23,210 nucleotides of DNA from CAYTLW01 sp964438735. Its GTDB lineage: Bacteria; Myxococcota_A; UBA9042. The notes under the pieces are model-generated. The model saw only the letters and a program-made list of their open reading frames with translations, searched no databases and was not told the origin of the DNA. Positions 6,674 to 14,847 of the stretch are shown here, in pieces. The DNA is taken from positions 1-23,210 of the forward strand of contig CAYTLW010000121.1 in assembly GCA_964438735.1 (NCBI GenBank), read 5' to 3'. Each line of letters starts with the position of its first letter. The first letter of the stretch is position 1. A program made the translations under genes and the position numbers.

Positions 6674-8190
6674 GCCCCACCACCCTGGCCGTGCTGGCCA
6701 TGCTGGCACCCGTGGCGGCTTCGCTGGGCATCCTGGCCCTGGGACGCTGGCCCAAAGCCCGCAGCGCCTGGACCATCGGCACCTCGCCGGTGGGATTCAT
6801 CTTCCTGCTGCTGCTCTACCCACATATCACCGGCGGCGGCCGCCCCGCCTTCGAGCTGCTCGAGATCCTGCCCGGCCTCTCGGTCGCCTTCGAGGTCGAG
6901 CCCCTGGGCCTGCTCTACGCCATGGTCGCCTCGGGCCTGTGGATCCTCACCTCCATCTATGCCGTCGGCTACATGAAGCACCAGGAGGAGCCTCGCCAGA
7001 CCGGCTTCTTCTTCTTCTTCGCCATTGCGATCGGAGCGGCCATGGGCGTGGCGTTTTCGGGCAACCTGCTGACCCTCTTCCTCTTCTACGAGCTCCTCAC
7101 GCTCTCCACCTTCCCCCTGGTCACCCACCGCCGCAACGACTACGCCATGCGCGCCGGCCGGGTCTACCTGGGGCTGCTCATCTTCACCTCGGTCTGCTTC
7201 CTGCTCACCGCCATCATCTGGACCTGGCACCTCACCGGCACCCTGGACTTCACCCCCGGCGGCATCCTGGCCGGCAAGGCGGAAGGTCCCGTGCTGGCCG
7301 TGCTGCTGGGCCTGTTCGCCTTCGGTTCGGGCAAGGCCGCGCTCATGCCCCTGCACCGCTGGCTGCCGCGGGCCATGGTCGCTCCGGCCCCGGTCAGCGC
7401 CCTGCTGCACGCGGTCGCCGTGGTCAAAGCTGGCGTCTTCACCGTGCTCAAAGTCGTGGTCTACATCTTCGGCCTGGAGACCCTGCAGTCCACGGGCGTG
7501 TCCATCTGGCTGATGTACGTCGCCGCGTTCACGGTGCTCACCGCCTCGGTCATCGCCGTCACCCAGCCCAACCTCAAGGCCCGCCTGGCCTACTCGACCA
7601 TCTCCCAGCTGGGCTACATCGTGCTCGGCGCCGCCATGGCCACCTCCGCCAGCGTGGTCGGCGCCGGCCTGCACATCGCCACCCATGCTTTTGGAAAGAT
7701 CACCCTCTTCTTCTGCGCCGGCGCCATCTACGCCGTCACCCACGCCATCGAGATCCCCGACATGGACGGCATCGGCAAGCGCATGCCGGTCACCATGGGC
7801 GCCTTCGGCATCGCCTCGGTCTCCATCATCGGCCTGCCCCCCATGGGCGGCTCGTGGAGCAAGTGGTGGCTGCTCACCGGCGCCCTGGACGCCCACCAGC
7901 CCATTTTCGTCGCCGTGCTGCTCATCTCCTCGCTGCTCTCCATCGCCTACCTCATGCCCATCGTCGCGCGCGCCTTCTTCGCCGCGCCCAAGCTCGACGA
8001 CGACGGCCGCGAGCGGGTGCACTACGACGCCAAGGCCTTCGACCCCAGCCGCCTCTGGGGCGACGAGTCGGCCATCAAGGAGGCGCCCCTGCCCATGGTC
8101 CTGGCCCTCTGCCTCACGGCCCTGGGTGCGTTGGTGCTCTTCTTCTGCGCGGACGAGGTGGTCGCGCTGCTGAGCCCCATCGCGCAATAG
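6670..8190 (+). CDS. Second antiporter-like proton-conducting subunit (NuoM/MrpD-like), last gene of the Mrp operon
   Basis: A 506-residue protein with about 14 helices, in the same superfamily as MrpD but clearly diverged. The charged axis is kept: Glu141 in LFYELLTLSTFPLV, Lys222 in GSGKAALMPLHRWLPRAM, and Lys253 in VVKAGVFTV. It most likely takes the place of the N-terminal NuoL-like half of classical MrpA, since no full-length MrpA is present and the C-terminal half is encoded separately at 3740-4345. It begins at ATG 6670, overlapping the mrpD stop by four bases. An unusually Phe-rich stretch (FFFFFAIAIG) begins helix 4. Annotation pipelines may call it NADH dehydrogenase subunit L/M or MnhD; the operon context argues for antiporter function. 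Confidence 0.88.
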   Translation: MSPTTLAVLAMLAPVAASLGILALGRWPKARSAWTIGTSPVGFIFLLLLYPHITGGGRPAFELLEILPGLSVAFEVEPLGLLYAMVASGLWILTSIYAVGYMKHQEEPRQTGFFFFFAIAIGAAMGVAFSGNLLTLFLFYELLTLSTFPLVTHRRNDYAMRAGRVYLGLLIFTSVCFLLTAIIWTWHLTGTLDFTPGGILAGKAEGPVLAVLLGLFAFGSGKAALMPLHRWLPRAMVAPAPVSALLHAVAVVKAGVFTVLKVVVYIFGLETLQSTGVSIWLMYVAAFTVLTASVIAVTQPNLKARLAYSTISQLGYIVLGAAMATSASVVGAGLHIATHAFGKITLFFCAGAIYAVTHAIEIPDMDGIGKRMPVTMGAFGIASVSIIGLPPMGGSWSKWWLLTGALDAHQPIFVAVLLISSLLSIAYLMPIVARAFFAAPKLDDDGRERVHYDAKAFDPSRLWGDESAIKEAPLPMVLALCLTALGALVLFFCADEVVALLSPIAQ

Positions 8191-8246
8191 TGATACAGAG
8201 GTGTCAGACCCTCACACATTAGAACTTTGCCGTCCAACCCATTGAT
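8190..8246. repeat. 57-bp intergenic repeat, copy 1, directly after the Mrp operon
   Basis: Aligns without gaps to 10150-10206 at 45 of 57 positions. The block GAGGTGTCAGACCCTCA is identical in both and is itself an imperfect inverted repeat. It starts at the last base of the antiporter stop codon. No mobile-element protein adjoins it. In the minus-strand frame read from 8246, both copies give a similar peptide ending EGLTPL. Confidence 0.8.
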
Positions 8247-8299
8247 CACTGGTTAACGGCCGAAATCCTGTGAAACGGGTGGCACCCCGCAAGACAGCT

Positions 8300-8308
8300 T
8301 GCTAGGCT
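8300..8308 (+). promoter_or_regulatory. Possible extended -10 promoter element TGCTAGGCT
   Basis: TG-N-TAGGCT lies about 30 bases before the acyl-CoA synthetase start at 8340. Similar TGNTA elements precede four other genes in the window. No good -35 is seen. Transcription would begin near 8315. Confidence 0.4.
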
Positions 8309-8339
8309 CGCCGCTTCAATGTCCGAACGGGGGGAGTTC

Positions 8340-10139
8340 ATGCAGGAACGACACACATTGGTCCATTATCTGGCCCACTGGGCCGACACCACGCCCGAAT
8401 CGCCGGCGATTCACGAAAAAGCGGCCGACGGCAGCTGGCGGACCTGGACCTGGGCGCAGTACTGGCAGGATGTGCGCGACCTGGCCAAGGGCTTCATCGC
8501 CCTGGACCACCAGCCCGGTGAATGCATCGGCCTCATCGGCGGCTCCCGTTGCGGCTGGGTCATCAGCCAGTTCGCCATCATGGCGGCGCGCGGCATCCCG
8601 GCGTCCATCTACCCCAACAACACCACCGAGCAGGCCTCGTACATCATCGGCAACTCGCGCTCGAAGATCGTCATCGCCGACACCGACGAGCAGCTGGCCA
8701 AGTATCGCTCCGGCATCGAGCAGGGCCTGATGAGCGCCGACCACCTCGTGTTGATGGACGAGCCCGCCGCCGGCGTCGACGACGTCAAGTCCCTCTCGGC
8801 GTTGCAGAAGCTCGGCCGCGAGCAGGACGACGCCGAGCTCGACAAGCGCCTGGCCGAGATGACGCCCGACGAGACGACGATGCTGATCTACACCTCGGGC
8901 ACCACCGGCGTGCCCAAGGGCGTGATGCTGTCCCATACCAACATCATGTCCATGAGCGATGGGCTGTTCGAGCGCTTCCCTGGCTTCAAGCAGGGGGTGC
9001 CCTTCCGCATCATCAGCTACCTGCCGCTGTGCCATGTGGCCGAGCAGATCGCCACCAACTTCGCCCAGATGGGCACCGGCGGCGAGGCGTATTTCTGCTC
9101 CGACATCAAGAAGATCAAAGACTTCCTCACCGAGGTGCGGCCGACCGTCTTCCTGGGCGTGCCGCGTGTCTGGGAGAAGTTCCAGGCCGTGCTCGAGAGC
9201 AAGCTGGGCGAGGCCACAGGCATCAAGGCGGCGCTGGCCGGCTGGGCGCGGCGCACAGAGCTCGCGGCCATGATGCACCAGGCCGAGACCGGCCAGGAGG
9301 TCAACGGCCTCGGTCGCAAGCTGGCCAACAAGTTGGTGGTCTCCAAGGTCAAGGCGGCGCTGGGCCTGGACAATCTCTACCTGGCGGTGACCGGCGCGGC
9401 GCCGATTTCGCGCGGCACGCTGGAGTTCTTCGCCTCGCTGGGCATCACCATCTACGAGGTCTATGGCATGAGCGAGACGACGGGCATCTGCACCTCGTCG
9501 AGCTACGGCCGGCCGCGTTTTGGCAGCGTGGGTCAGGCCATGCCCGGGGTCGAGGTGCGCATCGCCGCAGACGACGAGATCCTGGTCAAGGGGCCCATCT
9601 GCACCAAGGGCTACCTGCACATGGAAGCGGAGACCGCCGAGCTCTACGACGACGAGGGCTGGCTGCATACCGGCGACCTGGGCGCCAAGGATGACCAGGG
9701 TTACGTGCGCATCACGGGCCGCAAGAAGGACATCCTGGTCACCGCCGGCGGCAAGAACATCGCTCCGGCCGAGATGGAAGGCCACATCAACCAGATCCCC
9801 GGCGTCGGCCAGGTGGTCGTGGTGGGCGACAAGATGCCCTACCTCAGCGCCCTCATCACGCTGGACATCGAGGCCCTGGACGTGCTCAGCCGAGACGCCG
9901 GCGTGGCCCAGGCCTCCCTGCCCGAGCTCGCCGGTCAGGACGCCGTGCGAGAGTACCTGATGAAGCGGGTCGAAGCGGACTGCAACAGCAAGGTCGCCCG
10001 CTACCAGACCATCAAGCGCATCAAGGTGCTGCCCGTCGAATTCAGCGTCGACGGCGGTGAGTTGACGCCGACCATGAAGGCCAAGCGCAACGTGGTGGTC
10101 GACAAGTACGCCGCGGATATCGAGGCGCTCTACGCCTGA
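8340..10139 (+). CDS. Long-chain fatty acid--CoA ligase (AMP-forming acyl-CoA synthetase)
   Basis: A 599-residue cytoplasmic or membrane-associated enzyme of normal family length. It activates long-chain fatty acids with ATP and coenzyme A through an acyl-adenylate, feeding beta-oxidation or lipid synthesis. Visible motifs: the AMP-binding loop YTSGTTGVPKG at 184-194, YGMSETTG at 375-382, WLHTGDLG, and TGRKKDILVTAGGKN near 460, followed by the C-terminal lid domain. The overall pattern resembles the FadD15-like/bubblegum-type long-chain group. The frame opens at ATG 8319, but that start has no ribosome site; ATG 8340 has a G-rich GGGGGGAG just upstream and suits a transcription start near 8315. 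It is separate from the Mrp operon (149-base gap) and is bracketed by the 57-bp repeats. Confidence 0.93.
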   Translation: MQERHTLVHYLAHWADTTPESPAIHEKAADGSWRTWTWAQYWQDVRDLAKGFIALDHQPGECIGLIGGSRCGWVISQFAIMAARGIPASIYPNNTTEQASYIIGNSRSKIVIADTDEQLAKYRSGIEQGLMSADHLVLMDEPAAGVDDVKSLSALQKLGREQDDAELDKRLAEMTPDETTMLIYTSGTTGVPKGVMLSHTNIMSMSDGLFERFPGFKQGVPFRIISYLPLCHVAEQIATNFAQMGTGGEAYFCSDIKKIKDFLTEVRPTVFLGVPRVWEKFQAVLESKLGEATGIKAALAGWARRTELAAMMHQAETGQEVNGLGRKLANKLVVSKVKAALGLDNLYLAVTGAAPISRGTLEFFASLGITIYEVYGMSETTGICTSSSYGRPRFGSVGQAMPGVEVRIAADDEILVKGPICTKGYLHMEAETAELYDDEGWLHTGDLGAKDDQGYVRITGRKKDILVTAGGKNIAPAEMEGHINQIPGVGQVVVVGDKMPYLSALITLDIEALDVLSRDAGVAQASLPELAGQDAVREYLMKRVEADCNSKVARYQTIKRIKVLPVEFSVDGGELTPTMKAKRNVVVDKYAADIEALYA

Positions 10140-10149
10140 GGTGCGATGT

Positions 10150-10206
10150 GTGATGGAGAGGTGTCAGACCCTCATATATCAGAACATGCCCATCTAACCC
10201 CTTTAT
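10150..10206. repeat. 57-bp intergenic repeat, copy 2, after the acyl-CoA synthetase
   Basis: Same orientation as copy 1, starting ten bases after the ligase stop codon. Twelve positions differ between the copies, nine of them at the third codon position of the minus-strand frame described under findings. The remaining gap to 10339 shows no gene. Confidence 0.8.
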
Positions 10207-10339
10207 TCCAGGTTGGATGGGGCGCTGAAGCCTCCTCACCCGCTGCCAGCGCCCTGGCGCCTCGGATTCATCTCTTTTTTCAGGAAGTTCGGCCGCACGC
10301 CCTGTGCTGCCTGCGCCTTCGACCACACACTGCGCCATC

Positions 10340-11026
10340 ATGGCGCCCGTCACCGCCCAACTCGACAATGGCCGACCGCGCATCCGGCCGCAGTTCACCT
10401 TCGAGGTGCGACTGCCCCGTGACGATGTCATCGAGCGGCTACGCGACGGACTTGAGGCCAAACGCTGGCCGCTGAGCGGCGCCGTCTCCAGCGAACACGT
10501 CGATGTGCGCATGAACGAGGAGCGGCGCCACACCTGGTCGCCCTGGCTCACACTCTGGGTAGAAGAGCAGGACGCGGGCAGCCGGGTTCGTGGCCGATTC
10601 GGTCCCCATCCGGACATCTGGACGCTGTACCTGGGCTTGTACGCGGCGGTGATCCTCGTCTCGGGCGCCATCGGGCTGTATGGCGTCGCCCAGTGGATGA
10701 TCGACCAGTCAGCGTGGGGCCTGTGGGCCCTGCCGGCCGGCTGCCTGGGCGTACTCCTGGTCTGGGCGTCGGCTTTCGTCGGCCAGGGGTTGAGCACCGA
10801 ACAGACCATGATCATGCGCGCCTTTGTGGTCGATTCTGTGGGCGATGCGGCCGGCGGCATGGCCACCGTGGGGCCCGCCCTGTCCCTGCCGCCGGAGGTG
10901 CAGGCCGCCGATCTGAACGCCGCCGACGCCGCCGCCGAGGTACTGGCCCGCTGGCAACAGGCCTCCCGTCCAGCGGCCGGTAACGCCGCCCGCCATGTGC
11001 TGCCTCGAAGGCGACCCAAGGGGTAG
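10340..11026 (+). CDS. Unknown protein with two membrane helices
   Basis: A 228-residue protein. Residues 1-94 are soluble and contain RHTWSPWLTLWVEE followed by RVRGRFGPHPDIWTLYLGLYA, which leads into helix 1 (about 95-117). Helix 2 is about 128-148, ending FVGQGLSTEQ. The last 75 residues are Ala-rich with a basic end. The order (WSPxLxLxxE, GRFGPxPxxWT, then two helices, then GQ) recalls a widespread uncharacterised family of bacterial membrane proteins, but I cannot name a Pfam entry or function. The frame extends to a GTG at 10304; ATG 10340 begins closer to the conserved part. Neither start has a clear ribosome site. Confidence 0.7.
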   Translation: MAPVTAQLDNGRPRIRPQFTFEVRLPRDDVIERLRDGLEAKRWPLSGAVSSEHVDVRMNEERRHTWSPWLTLWVEEQDAGSRVRGRFGPHPDIWTLYLGLYAAVILVSGAIGLYGVAQWMIDQSAWGLWALPAGCLGVLLVWASAFVGQGLSTEQTMIMRAFVVDSVGDAAGGMATVGPALSLPPEVQAADLNAADAAAEVLARWQQASRPAAGNAARHVLPRRRPKG

Positions 11027-11052
11027 CCCGCATCGGTCATCGAAGTGGCGGG

Positions 11053-11069
11053 GGCGGACTGTCTCCGCC
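11053..11069. other. Small perfect hairpin GGCGGA-CTGTC-TCCGCC
   Basis: A 6-bp stem and 5-base loop between the two-helix protein and the SGNH lipoprotein. No T tract follows, so it is not a classical intrinsic terminator; it could be part of a leader or a weak terminator. Confidence 0.3.
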
Positions 11070-11094
11070 GGCCGGGATATGGCAGGGTCAAGCC

Positions 11095-12315
11095 ATGAGA
11101 TCGCCCACCCGCCTGCTCCTGTTGGCCCTGTTCTGGCTCTGCGCCGCGTGCGTCGTCAATCCCGTACCGACGCCCGGTGAAGAAGGCGCGGCCAACATCG
11201 GCCTGCAAAAGACCGATGACGTCACAACCGGCGATATCGGCGGGCAAGGGGAGCCCACCGGCACCATCGACGCCGGCGCCGGCCCGGAGAAGGACGTATC
11301 CCCGGCCCCCCTGGAAGACGCAGGCGCCGCGGAGGACGCAGCCACCTGGCCGGGCGAAGACATCTACGGATTTGACGTCAGCGCAGGCGATACCGGCAGC
11401 GCTGAAGTCGGACAAACCGACCCAGACGGCTCAGGTTCAGATATCGCTGACACAGGCAGTTCAGACACTGGCAGCGCAGACACGGGCAGCGCGGATACCG
11501 GCGGCGGCGATACGGTCGGCGTCGATACGGTCGGCGCCGATACGAACCCCGCAGCCTCGCCCGACGCCGGCCCCGACTCCTGCCCCAAACCCACAGGCGC
11601 CCTGTCGGTGCTCTTTTTGGGCAACAGCTACACCTCCGCCAACGATCTGCCCGGCATGCTCGGCAAGCTGTCGGGCAGCCTGGGCAAGACCATCGACCAC
11701 CAGTCGGTCACCAAGGGCGGCTGGACCCTGGGCGCGACGCCCAACGACCACGCCAGCGATCCGGACAGCCTCAACGCCCTGGTCGCCAAACCCTGGCACG
11801 CGGTGGTGCTGCAGGAGCAGAGCCAGATCCCGGTCATCCCGCCCTTCAACAAGACCGTCATGCTGCCCGGCGCCAAGAAGCTGGTCGCCAAGCTGCAGAG
11901 CAGCAACACCTGCGCCAAGGTGCTCCTCTTCCTGACCTGGGGTCGCAAGAAGGGCGGCAAACAATGCGCCGGTGTCACCTGCAGCCCGCCCTTCGCCGAT
12001 TTCGGCGAGATGCAGGACGCGCTCACCGCTGCCTACCTCGACGTGGCCAAGCAGGTCGGCGGCGCCGTGGTGCCCGTGGGCGAGGCCTGGCGAAAGGCCA
12101 TCGACGCCGGCGGCATCGAGCTGTTCTCCGCTGATGGCAGTCATCCCAGCGTCGCCGGGACGTATCTGGCAGCAGCGACGTTCCACGCGGCGTTGTTCAA
12201 GCAGAGCCCGGCCAAGGCGTCGTTTGTGGCCGGCTTGAGCAAGGGCGAGGCGGGCAAGCTGGTTGGGTATGCGGCGGCGACGGTGCTGGATGATCCTGGC
12301 AAGTGGGGTTTGTAG
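11095..12315 (+). CDS. SGNH-type hydrolase lipoprotein
   Basis: A 406-residue protein. The lipobox LCAAC puts the lipidated cysteine at 19. Residues 20-165 are an acidic linker with DTGSADTG-type repeats, almost without basic residues. The catalytic part runs from about 170: GNSYT (176-180, nucleophile Ser178) and DGSHPS (Asp347, His350) are the first and last SGNH/GDSL blocks, with VVLQEQS in between. The layout resembles DUF4886-like SGNH hydrolases. It would hydrolyse an ester, perhaps a polysaccharide acetyl group, at the cell surface; the substrate cannot be read. Four cysteines in KVLLFLTWG-to-CSPPF suggest a disulfide loop. It ends only 26 bases from the convergent cysteine-repeat gene. 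Confidence 0.82.
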   Translation: MRSPTRLLLLALFWLCAACVVNPVPTPGEEGAANIGLQKTDDVTTGDIGGQGEPTGTIDAGAGPEKDVSPAPLEDAGAAEDAATWPGEDIYGFDVSAGDTGSAEVGQTDPDGSGSDIADTGSSDTGSADTGSADTGGGDTVGVDTVGADTNPAASPDAGPDSCPKPTGALSVLFLGNSYTSANDLPGMLGKLSGSLGKTIDHQSVTKGGWTLGATPNDHASDPDSLNALVAKPWHAVVLQEQSQIPVIPPFNKTVMLPGAKKLVAKLQSSNTCAKVLLFLTWGRKKGGKQCAGVTCSPPFADFGEMQDALTAAYLDVAKQVGGAVVPVGEAWRKAIDAGGIELFSADGSHPSVAGTYLAAATFHAALFKQSPAKASFVAGLSKGEAGKLVGYAAATVLDDPGKWGL

Positions 12316-12341
12316 GGTAGGGACACGGCCGCGGGGACCGC

Positions 12342-13955
12342 CTATCCGCCCAACGTCACCTTCGCACACCAGTATTTGCCATCGGGTTGCATCAGGCACT
12401 TGCCGACGTGCTTGTCATCGTCCAGCCAGCCGCAGTCGATGGCCTCGTTGACCGGGTGGCAGCAGGGCTCGGCGACGGATGGCGGCAGGCTCCAGCAGCT
12501 GTTGAACACGCACAGGTCGAGGGTGCAGGCGAGGCCATCTTCGCAGTCGAACTGGTCGAGGCAGCAGTCCGGCTTGGGCGTGTGGGTGCAGGAGCAATCT
12601 GCGCACGCCTCCACGGTGCAGGCGTTGTTGTCGTCGCAACTGGTGGCGGCATTCAGCGGAGAGCAACAGCTACAGCCCGCGGACTTGGGGAAGGAGCAGA
12701 TGCCAACGGTGTTGCCATTGAGTTCGCACTTGTCGGTGGTGCACTTGTCGCCGTCGTCGCAGTCCTTGTCGGAAGCGCAGCAGCCATCCTTGGGCACAGT
12801 GTGTCGGCAGACGTGCAGGCAGTAGTCGACGGTGCAGTCGTTGCCGTCGTCGCAGTCGCTGTCCGACTTGCAGCAGTACGTGGAATCGAACTCGTGCGCA
12901 CACGTCTTGTCGGCCTTGCAGGAGTCGATGGTGCAGGGATCGCCGTCGTCGCAATCGCCCGTGGATGTGCAGCAGGCTTGGGCATCGGCGACAAACGAAC
13001 ACTTGTGATCCGGCGTGCAGGTGTCCGTGGTGCACTTATCGCCATCGTCGCAGTCCACATTCGAGCTGCAGCAGGACGGGTCGCCAGTGACTCCCGCCAC
13101 GAACTTGCAGATGCCCTCACTCAGGTCGCAGAAGTCAATGGTGCAGTCATCAAAGTCCATGCACGCGAGGTTGGTGTCGCAGCACTCCATGCTCGCTTTC
13201 GGCACGTAGCATTTGTGATTGACGCACCAGCCGAGCGAACAGGACTTGGGGAAGCCAGAGCACTCCTTGTTGCTTTCACAACAAGTGGGATCGTTCTTCG
13301 TGTACTTGCAGGTCAGCTTGGCCTTGTCACAGGTCTCTTGGGTACAGAACAGCCCGTCGTCGCATTCAGCGTCGCTCGTGCAGCAACTGGGCAGTGCCTT
13401 GTGTTTGCACGAGCCGATGTCACCAAACTTGGTGGGTGCGCATTCATCGAGCGTGCAGGGGTTGCCGTCGTCGCAGCTCAGCGGGTCCTTCTTCGAGCAG
13501 CAACCGCTCACGCCATAGTTGGTGCACAGGCCGTTCGGGCCGCAGAAGTCCCAGGTGCACGAGTTGCCGTCGTCGCACTCACCCGGTTTGCAGCATGGCT
13601 CGCCCGTTGGCCCCTGGCCGTCAGGAGCCGGCAGATGCTCACACTGGGTCCAGCCGCCGGGCATCTTCTTGCTGCACTTGTCGATGTTGCAATGGAGCTT
13701 GTCATCGCAGTCGCCGGAGTCGTGGCAACACTCGGGCTTGAAGATGTCGGGGCCGTACTTGCACTCGTTGTTCACACACGCCCCGACCTTGCAGATATCG
13801 GTCGACACGCATTGCGAATCGACCGTGCACGGCTTCAGCGACAGCGCCTGGACCGCAAGGCCATCGCCGCCATCTGCCTCGTCGGCCGTCGGTCCTTCAA
13901 CTACGCAACCCCACAGCAGACAGCACGTCACCAGGGCGAAGAATCGCCAGCGCAT
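12342..13955 (-). CDS. Cysteine-repeat lipoprotein with thirteen CC-led units
   Basis: A 537-residue protein. The lipobox LLWGC gives Cys17. After a short linker, nearly the whole protein consists of units of 30-45 residues that begin with CC and contain (x)CDDGDxCTxDxC, then a further Cys before the next CC: a five-Cys starter unit, twelve CC-led full units and a CC-led degenerate C-terminal cap. By hand count there are about 84 cysteines, six in most units. The even count and export signal imply disulfide-bonded modules in an extended rod. The DDGD loops could bind calcium, which is inference. I recognise the style from predicted surface proteins of Myxococcota, but know no function. GGAG lies eight bases before the ATG. 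Confidence 0.85.
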   Translation of the reverse strand: MRWRFFALVTCCLLWGCVVEGPTADEADGGDGLAVQALSLKPCTVDSQCVSTDICKVGACVNNECKYGPDIFKPECCHDSGDCDDKLHCNIDKCSKKMPGGWTQCEHLPAPDGQGPTGEPCCKPGECDDGNSCTWDFCGPNGLCTNYGVSGCCSKKDPLSCDDGNPCTLDECAPTKFGDIGSCKHKALPSCCTSDAECDDGLFCTQETCDKAKLTCKYTKNDPTCCESNKECSGFPKSCSLGWCVNHKCYVPKASMECCDTNLACMDFDDCTIDFCDLSEGICKFVAGVTGDPSCCSSNVDCDDGDKCTTDTCTPDHKCSFVADAQACCTSTGDCDDGDPCTIDSCKADKTCAHEFDSTYCCKSDSDCDDGNDCTVDYCLHVCRHTVPKDGCCASDKDCDDGDKCTTDKCELNGNTVGICSFPKSAGCSCCSPLNAATSCDDNNACTVEACADCSCTHTPKPDCCLDQFDCEDGLACTLDLCVFNSCWSLPPSVAEPCCHPVNEAIDCGWLDDDKHVGKCLMQPDGKYWCAKVTLGG

Positions 13956-13986
13956 GTCGGGTCTCCGAGGGGGAGCGGCTGGCTTG

Positions 13987-13995
13987 AGTCTAGCA
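13987..13995 (-). promoter_or_regulatory. Possible extended -10 promoter TGCTAGACT
   Basis: On the minus strand, 31 bases before the cysteine-repeat lipoprotein start; implied leader about 25 bases. Shares the TGNTAGACT form with the site at 18378. No strong -35. Confidence 0.45.
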
Positions 13996-14071
13996 CGGCA
14001 GTGCAGTGAAACGACAGGAGTTTAGGGTTCTCCCGCGAGTCCGGTAGGGGCAGAGATACGGCCACCGCCTC

Positions 14072-14788
14072 CTAAAAGAACGCCTGGGTCACGCTCACCA
14101 CATGCAGCCACCGCGCATACTGCGCGCCTTCGGGGAAGCTCGGCCCGCCAAACAGCCCGTCGAGCTGGTGCATGGCCATATAGCTGACGGTCGTCGAACG
14201 CATGGTGAATTGCAGGCCCAGGTCCAGTCGGTCGTTCGCGCCGCCGATCAGCGGTCCCGTCGAGGCGGACTGACCGCCGGTCGCTGGAGGGCCGGCCATG
14301 TTCGCGGCGTGTGGCGCCCGGGGCAGGTAGGGCACGAACATCCGGGCCCACAAAGCCGGACCCTCGTTCGGATTATTGCCGAAAGCGTGCCAATGGATGG
14401 CCACCTTCGTAAAGACGCCGAGGGCACCCATATCCGCGCCTGCACCAAGGGTGATGGCCGGCCACTGCACCGTGCCCCATACCGTCAACAAGAACATGTC
14501 CAGCAACGAAGGCTCCTGGTCACCTTGATTGCCGGCGAGCGGGGCGCTGACGCCCAGGAGAACGCCATATCGATCGGCCAACACCGCGCCCTGACCGGCG
14601 GCGACGTGTACACCAAGACCCGGGCGGCTCTTCCGTTGCTCCTGGCAGGTGATGTGGCAGTTCAGCTGCTCGCCACTGCCAAGCGAACCGGAGAGGCCCG
14701 CGTTCACATAGGGCCCGGGCTTGACTCGGAGCGGATGCAGAATCGGCGCCACGCAGCCGCCCAGAATCAGGGCAAGAGTCAATGTCAT
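14072..14788 (-). CDS. Probable outer-membrane lipoprotein of unknown function
   Basis: A 238-residue protein with a very short signal, MTLTLALILGGC (Cys12). It is followed by Gly-rich alternating hydrophobic/hydrophilic stretches such as PYVNAGLSGSLGSG, LADRYGVLLGVSAPLAG, and LDLGLQFTMRSTTVSYM, and it ends in Phe. This suits a small beta-barrel or a beta-rich lipoprotein. Two cysteines (CHITC) form a likely disulfide. The signal lacks basic residues at the N terminus; a GTG at 14833, 15 bases after the upstream stop, would lengthen it. The frame is open further to 14938, but that lies inside the RCC1 gene. It follows that gene on the same strand after 59 bases, so they may share a transcript. 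Confidence 0.6.
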   Translation of the reverse strand: MTLTLALILGGCVAPILHPLRVKPGPYVNAGLSGSLGSGEQLNCHITCQEQRKSRPGLGVHVAAGQGAVLADRYGVLLGVSAPLAGNQGDQEPSLLDMFLLTVWGTVQWPAITLGAGADMGALGVFTKVAIHWHAFGNNPNEGPALWARMFVPYLPRAPHAANMAGPPATGGQSASTGPLIGGANDRLDLGLQFTMRSTTVSYMAMHQLDGLFGGPSFPEGAQYARWLHVVSVTQAFF

Positions 14789-14847
14789 GGCGGGGGCCAG
14801 CGTCTGGAGCCCGTCTCCCGCGAATGCGCTCACCCCAATCTGCGCCT

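Noticed and set aside
5147..8187. Long minus-strand open frames of 520 and 569 codons opposite the antiporter subunits
   Set aside because: Composition rich in Gln, Gly, His, Asp and Glu is typical of the antisense of GC-rich membrane-protein genes. The plus-strand genes have clear family motifs and coupled starts.
8280..8303. Sigma-54-like promoter (TGGCAC ... TTGC) before the acyl-CoA synthetase
   Set aside because: The spacing between the two blocks is 13 bases, far from the fixed -24/-12 arrangement.
8316..9785. 489-codon minus-strand open frame
   Set aside because: Antisense shadow of the acyl-CoA synthetase, which has all its motifs on the plus strand.
8190..10206. 57-bp repeats as integron attC sites or transposon ends
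   Set aside because: No attC core sites or integrase are seen, no transposase lies between the copies, and there are no target duplications.
12387..14009. 540-codon plus-strand open frame
   Set aside because: Antisense of the cysteine-repeat gene. Its Val/Ala/Gly richness follows from reading the repeated codons backwards.
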